NCBI RefSeq assembly: GCF_014635285.1
Contig: NZ_BMCR01000001.1
Span: 124,001-188,000 of the forward strand
Reading direction: 5' to 3'
Source: Stappia taiwanensis
GTDB lineage: Bacteria > Pseudomonadota > Alphaproteobacteria > Rhizobiales > Stappiaceae
DNA length: 64,000 nucleotides
The notes beneath the pieces were generated by a model. The model did not search any database and had not been told where the DNA came from. It worked only from the letters and a program-made list of their open reading frames with translations. Positions 16,182-25,390 of the stretch are shown here, piece after piece (positions within the stretch are counted from its first letter, which is position 1; each line of letters starts with the position of its first letter). A program made the position numbers and the translations under genes.

Positions 16182-17693
16182 ATGAACATCGCAAACTGGC
16201 TGTATCAGACGGCCTTGTCATGGCCGAGCCGTCCAGCCCTGTATGAGGGCGACGTGTTGCGTCAATCCTATGCCGAGCTCCTGCAGTCGACCTGCAACCG
16301 AGCGGCTTGGTTGCGCGCCGAACACGACGTTCAGGCGGGCGACAGGCTGGCGATTTTTGCCAAGAATGCCCCTGAGTACATCGAACTGCTTCATGCCTGT
16401 TGGTGGCTTGGCGCCGTGGTGGTGCCGATCAATTGCAAGCTTCACCCGAGAGAAGCCGAATGGATCATTCGGGATTCGGAAGCCAAGGCGGTTTTCACGC
16501 AAAGCGGTACGGTCTTTGCCGATCAGCCGGATATCAACGAGACACCCCTGAGTGCCTCCGGCGCGCGGGATGAGAAGATCACGGCGCCTGCGCCCGTTGA
16601 GGGGCAGGATCTCGCATGGCTGTTCTACACCTCCGGGACGACAGGAACCCCGAAAGGCGTGATGCTGAGCCATGACAACTTGCGCCAGATGACCCTTTGC
16701 TACGCCCTGGACGTGGATTGTGCGCAGTCTGAAGATCATATGCTCTACGCCGCGCCGATGTCGCATGGGGCGGGGCTTTATATGTTCGCGCAAATTCGCG
16801 CCGGTGGCGCCCATCTCGTCCCCGCATCCCATGGGTTCGACAGCGAGGAGATCATCGACCTTGCCAGGACACGGGGGCAGCTCGTTTTCTTTGCGGCCCC
16901 GACAATGGTCAAGCGGCTGATCGCTGCCTCCAAAGCGCAAGGATATGCGGGCGAGGGCATTCGTACGATCATCTATGGCGGGGGGCCGATGTATGCCAAT
17001 GACATCAATGAAGCCCTCGCGTGTTACGGCCCCCGCTTCGTCCAGATTTACGGTCAGGGCGAAACGCCGATGACGATTTCCGCTCTTGGCCGGGACCTGG
17101 TCGCGGACCAGTCGCATCCGCGCTGGCAGGCGCGCCGCGCCTCGGTGGGGATCGCACAGGGGGCCGTGGCTCTTGCGGTGCTCGGGGCGGACGGAACGCC
17201 TCTGCCAACGGGGGCCACGGGCGAGATTTGCGTCAAGGGGCCGACCGTCATGAAGGGCTACTGGAAGAACCCGCAGGCCAGCGCGGAAGCCCTGAAGGAC
17301 GGGTGGCTGCATACGGGCGATCTCGGGCATCTGGACGAGGACGGGTTTCTCTATCTCACCGACCGCTCGAAGGATGTGATCATCTCCGGGGGGACGAATA
17401 TCTATCCCCGGGAAGTCGAGGAGACGCTGCTGCGTCACCCGGCCGTGTTCGAGGTTGCCGTGATCGGCGTGCCGGAGCCGGACTGGGGTGAACAGGTGGT
17501 CGCCTATGTGGTGTTCGAACAAGGGCGAAGTGCCAGCGTATCGGAACTCGACAGTTGGTGCCGTCAGCATATAGCGGCGTTCAAGCGGCCCAAACACTAC
17601 GAGTTCGTCAAGGACCTGCCCAAGAACAGCTATGGGAAGATTCTGAAAACGGAACTCAGAACCCAGGCCGGATCTGGGACGACGCCGGTGTGA
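16182..17693 (+). CDS. AMP-binding acyl-CoA synthetase
   Basis: A 503-residue ANL-superfamily ligase that activates a carboxylic acid to its CoA thioester through an adenylate. FYTSGTTGTPKGVMLSHDN (about residue 147-166) is the P-loop-like A3 motif, GWLHTGDLGHLDEDGFLYL and DRSKDVIISGGTNIYPREVE are A7-A8, and KNSYGKILKTEL holds the catalytic lysine. It starts 28 bases behind the thiolase and ends 58 bases before the TRAP binding protein. Together they suggest uptake, activation and thiolytic cleavage of one organic acid. Confidence 0.92.
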   Translation: MNIANWLYQTALSWPSRPALYEGDVLRQSYAELLQSTCNRAAWLRAEHDVQAGDRLAIFAKNAPEYIELLHACWWLGAVVVPINCKLHPREAEWIIRDSEAKAVFTQSGTVFADQPDINETPLSASGARDEKITAPAPVEGQDLAWLFYTSGTTGTPKGVMLSHDNLRQMTLCYALDVDCAQSEDHMLYAAPMSHGAGLYMFAQIRAGGAHLVPASHGFDSEEIIDLARTRGQLVFFAAPTMVKRLIAASKAQGYAGEGIRTIIYGGGPMYANDINEALACYGPRFVQIYGQGETPMTISALGRDLVADQSHPRWQARRASVGIAQGAVALAVLGADGTPLPTGATGEICVKGPTVMKGYWKNPQASAEALKDGWLHTGDLGHLDEDGFLYLTDRSKDVIISGGTNIYPREVEETLLRHPAVFEVAVIGVPEPDWGEQVVAYVVFEQGRSASVSELDSWCRQHIAAFKRPKHYEFVKDLPKNSYGKILKTELRTQAGSGTTPV

Positions 17694-17751
17694 ACCGGAA
17701 AACAAGAGAACCGGGCCGGAGGAGCTCGGTCTCACTGGAGGAGAAAACGCC

Positions 17752-18837
17752 ATGAGAAGACGTGATTTTCTGAAAGCGACGGGTGCTCTGGCTGGCGCCG
17801 GATTGTTCTCGAGCCTGCCCGGTTTGGCGCATGCGGCGACATCGCTGAAATTCGACAGCTATGTGAGCGAAACCGCCGGACCGTCCTGGATCGATCGCTG
17901 GTTCTTTGAAGAACTGGAAAAGCGCACCAACGGCGAAATCGGTATGAAATATTACTGGGCCGGAAGCCTCAACAAGGTGGGCGAGCATCTTGGCGCGGTG
18001 CGCGATGGGACGAGCGACGCAACCCTGATTTCGCCGGGCTATTACCAGGCCGAACTGCCGGTCACGCGCGGGCTTGAATGGTATTTCCGCATGGAGCGCG
18101 CCGATGAATTGCAGCTGGTGTGCCGCGATGTGTATGAAAACTTCGCGCCGCTGCGCCAGGAGTGGGAAGACCGGCATCGCTCCAAGGTGCTTTACTGGAC
18201 CAACTGGAACTACGCGCCCCTGATCCTGCGTGAGCCGATCACCTCGCTCGCCGATCTCAAGGGCAAGAAGATCCGCGCCTATGGTGTAGCCACCGATGTG
18301 ATCGAAAGCTTTGGCGGCATCGCCGTGCCGATGGCGGCGGGCGAAGTCTATCAGGCGCTTGAGCGCGGCGTGCTCGATGGGGTCTACGGCTTCGATTTCG
18401 TGACCGCCGTGGCCTACAAGCTCCACGAGATTGCCCCGAATTTCCATGACATCGGTGACGGTCCGCATGCGCCGGCGTTAACGGTCATGAGCCGGCGCGT
18501 CTGGGACGGCCTGCCTGCCGCCCATCAACAGGTCTGCACCGATCTGGCCGATGAGCTCTACGCGGGCAAATTCGCGGAAATCTACAACAAGGCATTGGCC
18601 GACTACGTGCAAAAGGCTCTCGCCGAAGGCGTCACGCTGTCCTCACTGTCCGATGAGGAGAAGGCCAAGGCCAAGGCCACGGTTCAGCCGGCTCAGGTCG
18701 ACAAATGGATCGAGACGGTTGCCGGGCCGAATGGCATCAATGGCGAGGCCATGCAGAAGGTCGTGGAAGAGGCGATCTCGCGCCACGCGGGCACCGGGAC
18801 GATGAAGCGTCCGGTCGAAATCGCGGCAGACCTTTAA
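17752..18837 (+). CDS. TRAP transporter substrate-binding protein (DctP family)
   Basis: A 361-residue periplasmic solute receptor. The N-terminus MRRRDFLKATGALAGAG has the twin-arginine pattern RRxFLK followed by a hydrophobic stretch and a cleavage site near LAHAATS, so export by Tat in the folded state is likely. DctP features include LREPITSLADLKGKKIRAYG and GEVYQALERGVLDGVYG. GAGGAGAAAACGCC precedes the ATG. It delivers the acid to the DctQM permease encoded immediately downstream. Confidence 0.92.
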   Translation: MRRRDFLKATGALAGAGLFSSLPGLAHAATSLKFDSYVSETAGPSWIDRWFFEELEKRTNGEIGMKYYWAGSLNKVGEHLGAVRDGTSDATLISPGYYQAELPVTRGLEWYFRMERADELQLVCRDVYENFAPLRQEWEDRHRSKVLYWTNWNYAPLILREPITSLADLKGKKIRAYGVATDVIESFGGIAVPMAAGEVYQALERGVLDGVYGFDFVTAVAYKLHEIAPNFHDIGDGPHAPALTVMSRRVWDGLPAAHQQVCTDLADELYAGKFAEIYNKALADYVQKALAEGVTLSSLSDEEKAKAKATVQPAQVDKWIETVAGPNGINGEAMQKVVEEAISRHAGTGTMKRPVEIAADL

Positions 18838-18840
18838 GCC

Positions 18841-19368
18841 ATGTTGGCGCGCCTGAACCGCCTGCTCGACGGGGTTTCGCGGCTCACATCATGGGTGGCA
18901 TTGAGCTTTCTTGCCTTCATGATGGTGGCCATCACATTGGATGTGGTGGCCCGCGCCACCTTCGGACGTGCGGTGCCCGGCCTTTTCGAGATGACGGAAA
19001 TGTCCATGGTGATGGTGGTCTTCATGGGCCTTGGGGCCACCTTGCTCGATGACGGGCATATCCGGGTCACGATGATGACCGATGCGTTGCCCGGCCCCTG
19101 GTCTCGTGGCTGTACCTCTCTGGCGTGGCTGTTCGCGGGGCTGACCTTCGTCATGCTGGCATGGCCCGCGACACAGGAAGCGATCTATTCCTTCTCGATC
19201 CGCGAATTCCGCTGGGGCTATTTCCAGGTGCCGATCTGGTGGGCCAAGATCGCGGTTGCCGTGGGGCTTTGGTTCGCCGCTCTGCAAGCCGTGGTCCATG
19301 CCTTGCGCATCGCGTTGAAACAGGTCGCCGCACCGACACCGACCCGCGTTCCGTCCGAGTTGCACTAG
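18841..19368 (+). CDS. TRAP transporter small permease (DctQ family)
   Basis: A 175-residue protein with four membrane segments (about 15-37, 50-70, 90-110, 135-155), the topology of DctQ, the small subunit of TRAP permeases. It begins three bases after the DctP stop. TSWVALSFLAFMMVAITLDVVARATFG is the conserved first helix (given here in part: FMMVAITLDVVARATFG). It forms the membrane complex with the DctM protein encoded next. Confidence 0.9.
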   Translation: MLARLNRLLDGVSRLTSWVALSFLAFMMVAITLDVVARATFGRAVPGLFEMTEMSMVMVVFMGLGATLLDDGHIRVTMMTDALPGPWSRGCTSLAWLFAGLTFVMLAWPATQEAIYSFSIREFRWGYFQVPIWWAKIAVAVGLWFAALQAVVHALRIALKQVAAPTPTRVPSELH

Positions 19369-19455
19369 GGTCCAGACAGGTTCACGTGCCTCGCCCGGCG
19401 CGGTCGCAAGTGCATGGCGACGGGTAAGGTCCCTCACAATGACAGGACATCTGAA

Positions 19456-20772
19456 ATGGATGTGATCCCCATCACGGTGCTCGCCGTCGGGCTGATCTTT
19501 CTCCTCATGGCGCTTGGCACGCCGGTCTTTGCCGCCTTGGCGCTGTCCGGGGCTTTCGGCATCATCATGGTCGAGGATGCGGGCTTTTTGCTCGCCCGAT
19601 TGAAATCCTTTTCCTTCATTCACACGGCGAATTACGCGCTCACCGTGATCCCGCTCTTCATCCTGATGGGCGCCTTTGCCCATCACGCGCAGGTCGGCAA
19701 ACGGCTTTTTCATGTGGCCAACAAATGGGTCGGCCATTTGCCCGGCGGTCTTGCCATGGCGAGCATCCTGACCTCGGCGGGCTTTGCGGCGACCTCTGGT
19801 TCCTCCGTTGCCACCGCGGCCACCGTGGGGTCTGTTGCCATCCCTGAAATGAAGCAAAAGGGCTATGATCGCCGTCTTGCGGCGGGGGCCGTTGCTGCGG
19901 GCGGCGTTTTGGGTGTCCTGATCCCGCCCTCGGTCCTGTTGATCTTCTATGCGGCCCTGACTGAAGTCTCGGCGGGCAAGATGCTGATCGCCGGTTTCGT
20001 GCCCGGGCTGATTACAACGGTTGCCTTCATGCTTGGCGTGGCGTTGATCGGTCACAAGGTGCAGGACAGGACCACCCGCGCGCCCCGGGCCCCCTGGGCA
20101 GAGCGGCTCTCGGCCACGACACAGGCGTGGCAGGTTGTGGTGCTCTTCCTGATTGTTCTCGGCGGGATCTACCTCGGGCTGGTGACGCCCACGGAGGCTG
20201 GGGCAATCGGGGCGCTCGCGGCATTTGTGATGCTTCTTCTGGCGAGGTCGGCGCGTGGAAACCTCGGGGGCGCGCTTTCTGAAAGCTTCCGTTCGACGGC
20301 GACGACCACGGTGATGATCCTGTTCATCATGATCGGGGCTGGCATCTTCAGCTATTTTCTGACCCTCGTTCAGGTTCCGCAAATGATTGCCGGCGCGATC
20401 ACGCAAAGTGGCGTCTCGCCCTATGTCATCGTGGCGGTTCTGCTGCTCGCCTACATTCCTTTGGGGATGTTTCTGGATGCGTTTTCGATGATGGTGATTA
20501 CGCTCCCCATTGTTTTCCCGACGATTTCGGGCCTCGGCTTCGATCCGATCTGGTTCGGCATTCTCTGTGTCAAGATGTGCGAGATCGGGCTGATCACGCC
20601 GCCGGTGGGGCTGAACTGTTTCGTGATCGCGGGGATCGACCGGGACACGCCGTTGCCGGACGTGTTCCGGGGGGCGCTCTGGTTCGTCGCCATCGAGATG
20701 GTCACCATCGTTCTGCTCTTCGCGTTCCCGCAAATCGTGACGTGGCTGCCGGACACGATGATGGCCCGCTGA
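19456..20772 (+). CDS. TRAP transporter large permease (DctM family)
   Basis: A 438-residue, roughly 12-helix membrane protein. AATSGSSVATAATVGSVAIP, GGVLGVLIPPSVLLIFY and EIGLITPPVGLNCFVIAG are DctM hallmarks. It is 87 bases after DctQ; the open frame begins at 19414, but MDVIPITVLAVG is the usual family start. It is the sodium-coupled channel subunit of this importer. It resembles the truncated DctM at the window start in family but is not a close copy. Confidence 0.92.
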   Translation: MDVIPITVLAVGLIFLLMALGTPVFAALALSGAFGIIMVEDAGFLLARLKSFSFIHTANYALTVIPLFILMGAFAHHAQVGKRLFHVANKWVGHLPGGLAMASILTSAGFAATSGSSVATAATVGSVAIPEMKQKGYDRRLAAGAVAAGGVLGVLIPPSVLLIFYAALTEVSAGKMLIAGFVPGLITTVAFMLGVALIGHKVQDRTTRAPRAPWAERLSATTQAWQVVVLFLIVLGGIYLGLVTPTEAGAIGALAAFVMLLLARSARGNLGGALSESFRSTATTTVMILFIMIGAGIFSYFLTLVQVPQMIAGAITQSGVSPYVIVAVLLLAYIPLGMFLDAFSMMVITLPIVFPTISGLGFDPIWFGILCVKMCEIGLITPPVGLNCFVIAGIDRDTPLPDVFRGALWFVAIEMVTIVLLFAFPQIVTWLPDTMMAR

Positions 20773-21068
20773 CGCGCCCAGTGCGATCTGCCGGGCTCGT
20801 GGTACACACCCGGCGAGTCTGTTGCGCTGGAATGGGGGATTGATTCAAGAGCCGTCACCTGCGAAACGCTGTCGGGAATACCCCGCCAGCGGACGCTGGT
20901 TGCGACGTGGCTCTGGAAACCGGGAGCATTGTCGCGTAACGAACGAAAATCCGCCGTCGGAAAACGCGGCGCGGTTCACGTCCTCATTTGGTACATTGTG
21001 CCAGCTCCGGTATTGGAACAGGGGGGAGGGGAACGCGCGCGAACGAGACGGATTGAAGAGGCGTTCAG
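20773..21068. other. Intergenic region before dusA
   Basis: About 296 bases without a supported gene. GCCGGG (20790) and CCCGGC (20809) can pair just beyond the DctM stop but no T-run follows. No transposon ends or promoter motifs stand out. Confidence 0.4.
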
Positions 21069-22106
21069 GTGACTGAGAGCAAGAAAAACAAATACCTATC
21101 AATGGCCTCCCGCCTGGCTGTTGCACCCATGATGGAGTGGACCGACCGGGAATGCCGGGTGTTTCACCGTCACCTGACCCGCAAGGCGCTGCTCTATACG
21201 GAGATGGTGGCGGCCGCGGCGGTGGTGCATGGCGACCGGGAGCGGCTCCTCGGCTTCAGCGACATCGAGCATCCGCTTGCCTGCCAGCTTGGCGGCTCCG
21301 ATCCGGATGAACTGGCGCGGGCCGCACGGATTGTCGCCGACTTCGGCTATGACGAGGTCAACCTCAACGTCGGCTGTCCTTCCGATCGGGTGCAATCGGG
21401 CCGCTTCGGCGCTTGCCTGATGCGTGAGCCGGAACTGGTCGCGGAGTGCGTTGCCGCCATGAAGGCGGTGGTCGATATCCCCGTGACGGTAAAATGCCGC
21501 ATCGGCGTTGATGATCAGGACCCGGAACCGGCCCTCGATGCCATGGCGGACGGGCTTGTCGCTGTCGGCGTCGACGCGCTCTGGGTCCATGCCCGCAAGG
21601 CCTGGCTGAAGGGTCTGTCGCCCAAGGAAAACCGGGATATCCCGCCGCTCGACTATGACCGGGTCTACCGGCTGAAGCAGCGTCTGCCGGATCTTTACAT
21701 CGGCATCAATGGCGGCATCGCCACCTTGGCGGCGGCGGAAGCGCATCTTGCCCATGTCGATGGGGTAATGCTCGGCCGCGCGGCCTATCACGATCCCTGG
21801 CAGCTGGCGCGGGTCGACAGCCGGTTGCACGGGCTGCCCGATCCGGCGGAAGACAGACACGCGGCCATCGAGGCGTTTCGTCCGTATATGCGCGAGCGGT
21901 TGGCGGCGGGCCTGCGGGTCAATCAGATCGCCCGGCACATGCTCGGCCTGTTCCACGGGGTGCCGGGCGCGCGTGCCTGGCGCCGGCGGATGACCGTGGA
22001 CGCGGTCGCGCCGGGAGCGGGGATCGAGGTGCTGGATGGCGCGCTGGCGGAAATCGCTCGCGCCGGCGCCGCCATGGAGCGTGGGCCGGAGCCGGTCTCC
22101 GCCTGA
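21069..22106 (+). CDS. dusA: tRNA dihydrouridine(20/20a) synthase DusA
   Basis: A 345-residue FMN-dependent tRNA-modifying enzyme that reduces uridine 20/20a in the D-loop. LAVAPMMEWTDRECRVFHR is the DusA opening, LNVGCPSDRVQSGRFGACLM contains the catalytic cysteine, and VKCRIGVDDQD, VHARKAWLKGLSPKENRDIP and GINGGIATLAAAEAHL are FMN-site blocks. The GTG at 21069 follows GAAGAGGCG; an ATG at 21102 (MASRLAVAP) is the alternative. The gene stands alone. Confidence 0.93.
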   Translation: MTESKKNKYLSMASRLAVAPMMEWTDRECRVFHRHLTRKALLYTEMVAAAAVVHGDRERLLGFSDIEHPLACQLGGSDPDELARAARIVADFGYDEVNLNVGCPSDRVQSGRFGACLMREPELVAECVAAMKAVVDIPVTVKCRIGVDDQDPEPALDAMADGLVAVGVDALWVHARKAWLKGLSPKENRDIPPLDYDRVYRLKQRLPDLYIGINGGIATLAAAEAHLAHVDGVMLGRAAYHDPWQLARVDSRLHGLPDPAEDRHAAIEAFRPYMRERLAAGLRVNQIARHMLGLFHGVPGARAWRRRMTVDAVAPGAGIEVLDGALAEIARAGAAMERGPEPVSA

Positions 22107-22317
22107 GGCAGGCGTTGTCCTCGCCCATGGGCGTCGGCTCTTCCTTCACACCCCGGAGGCGTCTGAAGGCATTCGCTGGCCCGGTCGCCCGCTGGACAAA
22201 ACCGGCGCACTGGGCCAGTTAGGGGGGCGCGTGGTCTCCACCGGGGTGGAGCGGCACGACTCTTTGCGGGCGCGGCATTTCCGCCGGCGGCCTGCCTTCA
22301 TGGCATTGGGGGGACCT

Positions 22318-23148
22318 ATGGATTTGTCGTCGATCAATGGCGAGGTGATCGGCCTCGTGCTTGCGCTGCTGGCGTCCGGCGCGGTCGCCGGTCTGCTCGC
22401 CGGGCTGTTCGGCATTGGCGGCGGCGCGGTGCTGGTGCCGGTCCTCTACCAGTTCCTCACCTGGCTCGGCGTCGATGAATCGGTGCGGATGCATGTCTCC
22501 GTCGCCACCTCGCTTGGCATCATCGTACCCACCTCGCTCCGTTCGTTCCTGGCGCACAAGATGCGCGGTGCGGTCGATCTGGCCCTGCTGAAGAGCTGGC
22601 TGATTCCGGTACCGGCAGGCGTCGTGGCCGCGAGTCTCGTCGCCGCCTATGTCTCCGGCGACGGGCTCAAGGCGATCTTCGCCGGCATTGCCGTGGTCGT
22701 CGGCCTGCGGATGCTGTTCAATCGCGAGAGCTGGCGGCTCGGCACCGATATTCCCGGCAATCCGATCCGGCCAATCTGCGGCGCGCTCATCGGCTTCTTC
22801 TCAACGCTCATGGGCATTGGCGGCGGCGTCATGAACAACACCTTCATGACCCTTTATGGCCGTCCGATCCATCAGGCGGTAGCGACCTCCTCCGGTACCG
22901 GCGTGCTGATCTCCATTCCCGGTGTCGTCGGCATGGTCTGGGCCGGCTGGGGACATGCGGACCTGCCGGCGTTCTCGCTCGGCTATGTCAATCTTCTCGG
23001 TGTCGCGCTGATCATCCCGGTCACCACTTTCGCCGCGCCGTTTGGCGTGAAGATCGCCCATGCGCTGCCCCGGCGCCAGCTTGAGGTGTTCTTCGGCCTG
23101 TTCCTGCTGACCGTGGCCGCCCGCTTCGCCTGGAGCCTGTGGGGCTGA
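22318..23148 (+). CDS. Sulfite exporter TauE/SafE family (TSUP) membrane protein
   Basis: A 276-residue protein with about eight membrane segments in two related halves, each with a glycine motif (GLFGIGGGAVLVPVLY and MGIGGGVMNNTFM). This is the TauE/SafE family, implicated in export of sulfite or organosulfonates. GGGGGGACCT lies before this ATG; the frame is open far upstream without any sign of coding. It is convergent with the protease gene 11 bases away. Confidence 0.88.
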   Translation: MDLSSINGEVIGLVLALLASGAVAGLLAGLFGIGGGAVLVPVLYQFLTWLGVDESVRMHVSVATSLGIIVPTSLRSFLAHKMRGAVDLALLKSWLIPVPAGVVAASLVAAYVSGDGLKAIFAGIAVVVGLRMLFNRESWRLGTDIPGNPIRPICGALIGFFSTLMGIGGGVMNNTFMTLYGRPIHQAVATSSGTGVLISIPGVVGMVWAGWGHADLPAFSLGYVNLLGVALIIPVTTFAAPFGVKIAHALPRRQLEVFFGLFLLTVAARFAWSLWG

Positions 23149-23159
23149 ACCGAAATCCG

Positions 23160-23873
23160 TTACGGTTCCAGCAGCAACCGGTCTCCTTCCACCCGCCAGC
23201 TTTTCAGCCGGTCGAGGGCCGACATGCCGAACAGGCTGGTCTCCAGCGCGCCGTCGCGGGCCACATAGGCCCTGAGGTCGGTGAGCGTCAGGGTGCCGAT
23301 GGACAGGCTGTCGATCCGCACCACCGCCACCTGCGCCATGCCATTGGCGGTGGAAACGGGCACGGTATAGGACAGGCGTGCGGTATCGAAGCCGGCGGCC
23401 TGCGCGTCCGCATGGGTCAGGGTGAGCGCGGAGGCTCCGGTATCGAACATGAAGGTGACCGGTGCGCCGTTGACCTGCGCCTGGATGCGGTAATGGCGCG
23501 ATCGGTCGCGCACCACGGTGATGGTTCCGCCGGCATCGCTCACCGCCAGGCCCGGCATCAGGGTCGCCAGCATGCGCCGGCCGACGGTCTCCAGCTCGGA
23601 GCGGTAGCTGTAGCCGGCAACCAGCAGGAGTGCGAGGCTGCACCAGATAACGACCGAACGTAGCAGCGTGGGGATCGACGGCGGCGCCGCCAGCAACGAG
23701 CCGAGAAACACCACCAGCAGCGCGATCAGCGCCACCATGCGCGGTCCCTTGTCGGAAAGATCGATGGTGCCGCCCGGCGCGGGGGCGCTGGAGAAAAAGG
23801 CGATCAGCGCGCCCAGCATCACCACGATCAGGAGGGCGACGACCAGCGTTCCGGCCAGCTTGCCACGAAACAT
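23160..23873 (-). CDS. Retropepsin-like clan AA aspartic protease (TIGR02281 type)
   Basis: A 237-residue inner-membrane protein. Three N-terminal membrane segments (about 8-27, 42-58, 64-84) precede a periplasmic or cytoplasmic single-domain aspartic protease with FMFDTGASALTLTHADAQ (about 136-153), the one D-T-G-A-S motif of a dimeric retropepsin. This membrane-anchored type is common in alphaproteobacteria; substrates are not known. Its ATG overlaps the stop of the DUF1289 gene (TGATG). Confidence 0.85.
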   Translation of the reverse strand: MFRGKLAGTLVVALLIVVMLGALIAFFSSAPAPGGTIDLSDKGPRMVALIALLVVFLGSLLAAPPSIPTLLRSVVIWCSLALLLVAGYSYRSELETVGRRMLATLMPGLAVSDAGGTITVVRDRSRHYRIQAQVNGAPVTFMFDTGASALTLTHADAQAAGFDTARLSYTVPVSTANGMAQVAVVRIDSLSIGTLTLTDLRAYVARDGALETSLFGMSALDRLKSWRVEGDRLLLEP

Positions 23874-24055
23874 CAGCCCGCCGCCCGAAGCCGTTCGGCA
23901 CGCGCGGGAAGCTCGGCCATGATGCGTGCGCGCTCGCTATCGCTCAGCCCGCCCCAGGCGGCGATTTCGTCGAGCGTGCGCCGGCAGCCGATGCACAGCC
24001 CGCTTGCGGCGTCGATCTGGCAGATGTCGACGCAAGGGCTCTGGATTTCAGTCAT
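23873..24055 (-). CDS. DUF1289 small cysteine protein
   Basis: A 60-residue protein with C8-x3-C12 and C20-x2-C23 (SPCVDICQIDAASGLCIGCR), the probable metal-binding pattern of DUF1289, followed by a helical tail. The start MTEIQSPC has GGAG upstream; the frame opens 39 bases earlier. It is translationally coupled to the aspartic protease. The function is unknown. Confidence 0.85.
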   Translation of the reverse strand: MTEIQSPCVDICQIDAASGLCIGCRRTLDEIAAWGGLSDSERARIMAELPARAERLRAAG

Positions 24056-24105
24056 CAACGCTCCACACTCTCGATCATTGGCGGACATCCCCATTATGTG
24101 GGGAG

Positions 24106-25296
24106 TTATTGCGCACCGGAAAAGATGGTGATCGGTGCCGTCAGGATCTTCAGCGGCAATGTGACCGCCGCCTTGGCGGTCGAGCCGACCACATCGCCGA
24201 CGCTGTCGACGCCGAACTCCGACCCGCCGCCGCTTTCCCTGCGGCCCTGTCCGGCCAGCATCTTGCGGAACTCGGGCGCGAGTTGGGCAAGCTGGGCAAA
24301 CTTGCCGTGGTGGGCCGCGTCGAGGGATTCGATCTGCGTCAGGTCGACGACCGTCACCCCCAGTTCGGCCAGCTCTTTTTCATTGTCGTAGGCGCCGACC
24401 CGCTGCTTGCCGCCGGCAATCAGGCTGGAGGCCTTCAGCGCCCGGTCGTCCTTCGACACCAGCAGGATGAAGGGGCGGTCGGGCTTGCCGGTGCGGCGAA
24501 GCTGGGCCTTGAACACATCGACATCGAGATCGGGGGCGGCCATGGCGAACAGGCCGATCTTGCGCTCCGGCAGCGGCTTGCCGGAAATCCGGATCTGCCG
24601 GGCGGTCTCCATCAGGGCCCAGTTGCCCATGGAATGGGCCAGGATGTTGATCTTTTCCGCTTTCGAGGCGGCAATCGTGCGCAAGGTCTCCTCCAGCGCG
24701 TCGCGGGCGATGGTGGCGCTGTTGTTGTCGTAGATATAGTCGGTGACGTCGCCGCCGGAGGCCCAGGTGAACAGCACCGGTACATGCGGCAGGCGGGAAT
24801 CGGCGGTCAACTGCGCCATCCGGAAAAGCGCTTCGGGAAAGCGGGTGTTGTAGCCGTGAATGAAGACGAACACCTCCCGCTTGCCTTTCGGCCGTTTGGC
24901 CAGCTCCCGGTCAAGCGCGGCGCGAAAGGCCGATTTCCCGTCGATATAGTTGGCGGACCGTACGGTGAAATCCGTTTCCGGATTGCCCGGCGCCTTGGCC
25001 GGCCACTCGATCTGGCCGGGCTTGTGGGTCGGGGGAATGGAGACGGTGGCGCGGGCGAAGTCGATCCGTTCGGCGCGTTCCCGGTTGAAATACGTGCCGG
25101 GCCGGTCGTCGCGCTCGCGGGTGGTGGCGATCAGGATGGTGTGTTCCTGCGCTCCCGGCGCCGGCGCGGTGGAAAGGGCGAGGCTGCCCGCGCCCGGACG
25201 TCCCGAACACGCCGCCAGCGTCAGTGCGAGGACCAGCAGTGCCGCCGAAAGACAGGCGCGCGGACGCGGGCTGAAGGAAATGCGGGGCAAGGACAT
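24106..25296 (-). CDS. Alpha/beta hydrolase of the DUF900 family, lipoprotein
   Basis: A 396-residue protein with a lipoprotein signal (LLVLALTLAACSG, lipobox cysteine near residue 30). The hydrolase core has FVFIHGYNTRFPEAL (oxyanion-loop region) and the nucleophile elbow LAHSMGNWALME. DUF900 proteins are predicted esterases; no physiological substrate is established. It is upstream of, and on the same strand as, DUF1289, separated by 50 bases. Confidence 0.85.
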   Translation of the reverse strand: MSLPRISFSPRPRACLSAALLVLALTLAACSGRPGAGSLALSTAPAPGAQEHTILIATTRERDDRPGTYFNRERAERIDFARATVSIPPTHKPGQIEWPAKAPGNPETDFTVRSANYIDGKSAFRAALDRELAKRPKGKREVFVFIHGYNTRFPEALFRMAQLTADSRLPHVPVLFTWASGGDVTDYIYDNNSATIARDALEETLRTIAASKAEKINILAHSMGNWALMETARQIRISGKPLPERKIGLFAMAAPDLDVDVFKAQLRRTGKPDRPFILLVSKDDRALKASSLIAGGKQRVGAYDNEKELAELGVTVVDLTQIESLDAAHHGKFAQLAQLAPEFRKMLAGQGRRESGGGSEFGVDSVGDVVGSTAKAAVTLPLKILTAPITIFSGAQ

Positions 25297-25390
25297 GTGC
25301 GAAAGGCCCTGGGTCGTCGTGTCGTCGGAAGGCGCCAGTGTTTCGCCCTACCTAGCACGGGATGCCCGCTGGGGACAGGGCGGGGCAACC

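Noticed and set aside
18889..20733. A 614-codon minus-strand frame across DctQ and DctM
   Set aside because: Extremely charged shadow of two membrane-protein genes; reverse complement of hydrophobic codons gives such sequence.
20773..21068. Possible transposase remnant before dusA
   Set aside because: No inverted ends or recognisable transposase motifs were found on reading all frames.
22801..23901. A 366-codon minus-strand frame overlapping the retropepsin gene
   Set aside because: Runs in a different frame from the clear protease and antisense to the TauE-type gene; low-complexity R/G/A composition.
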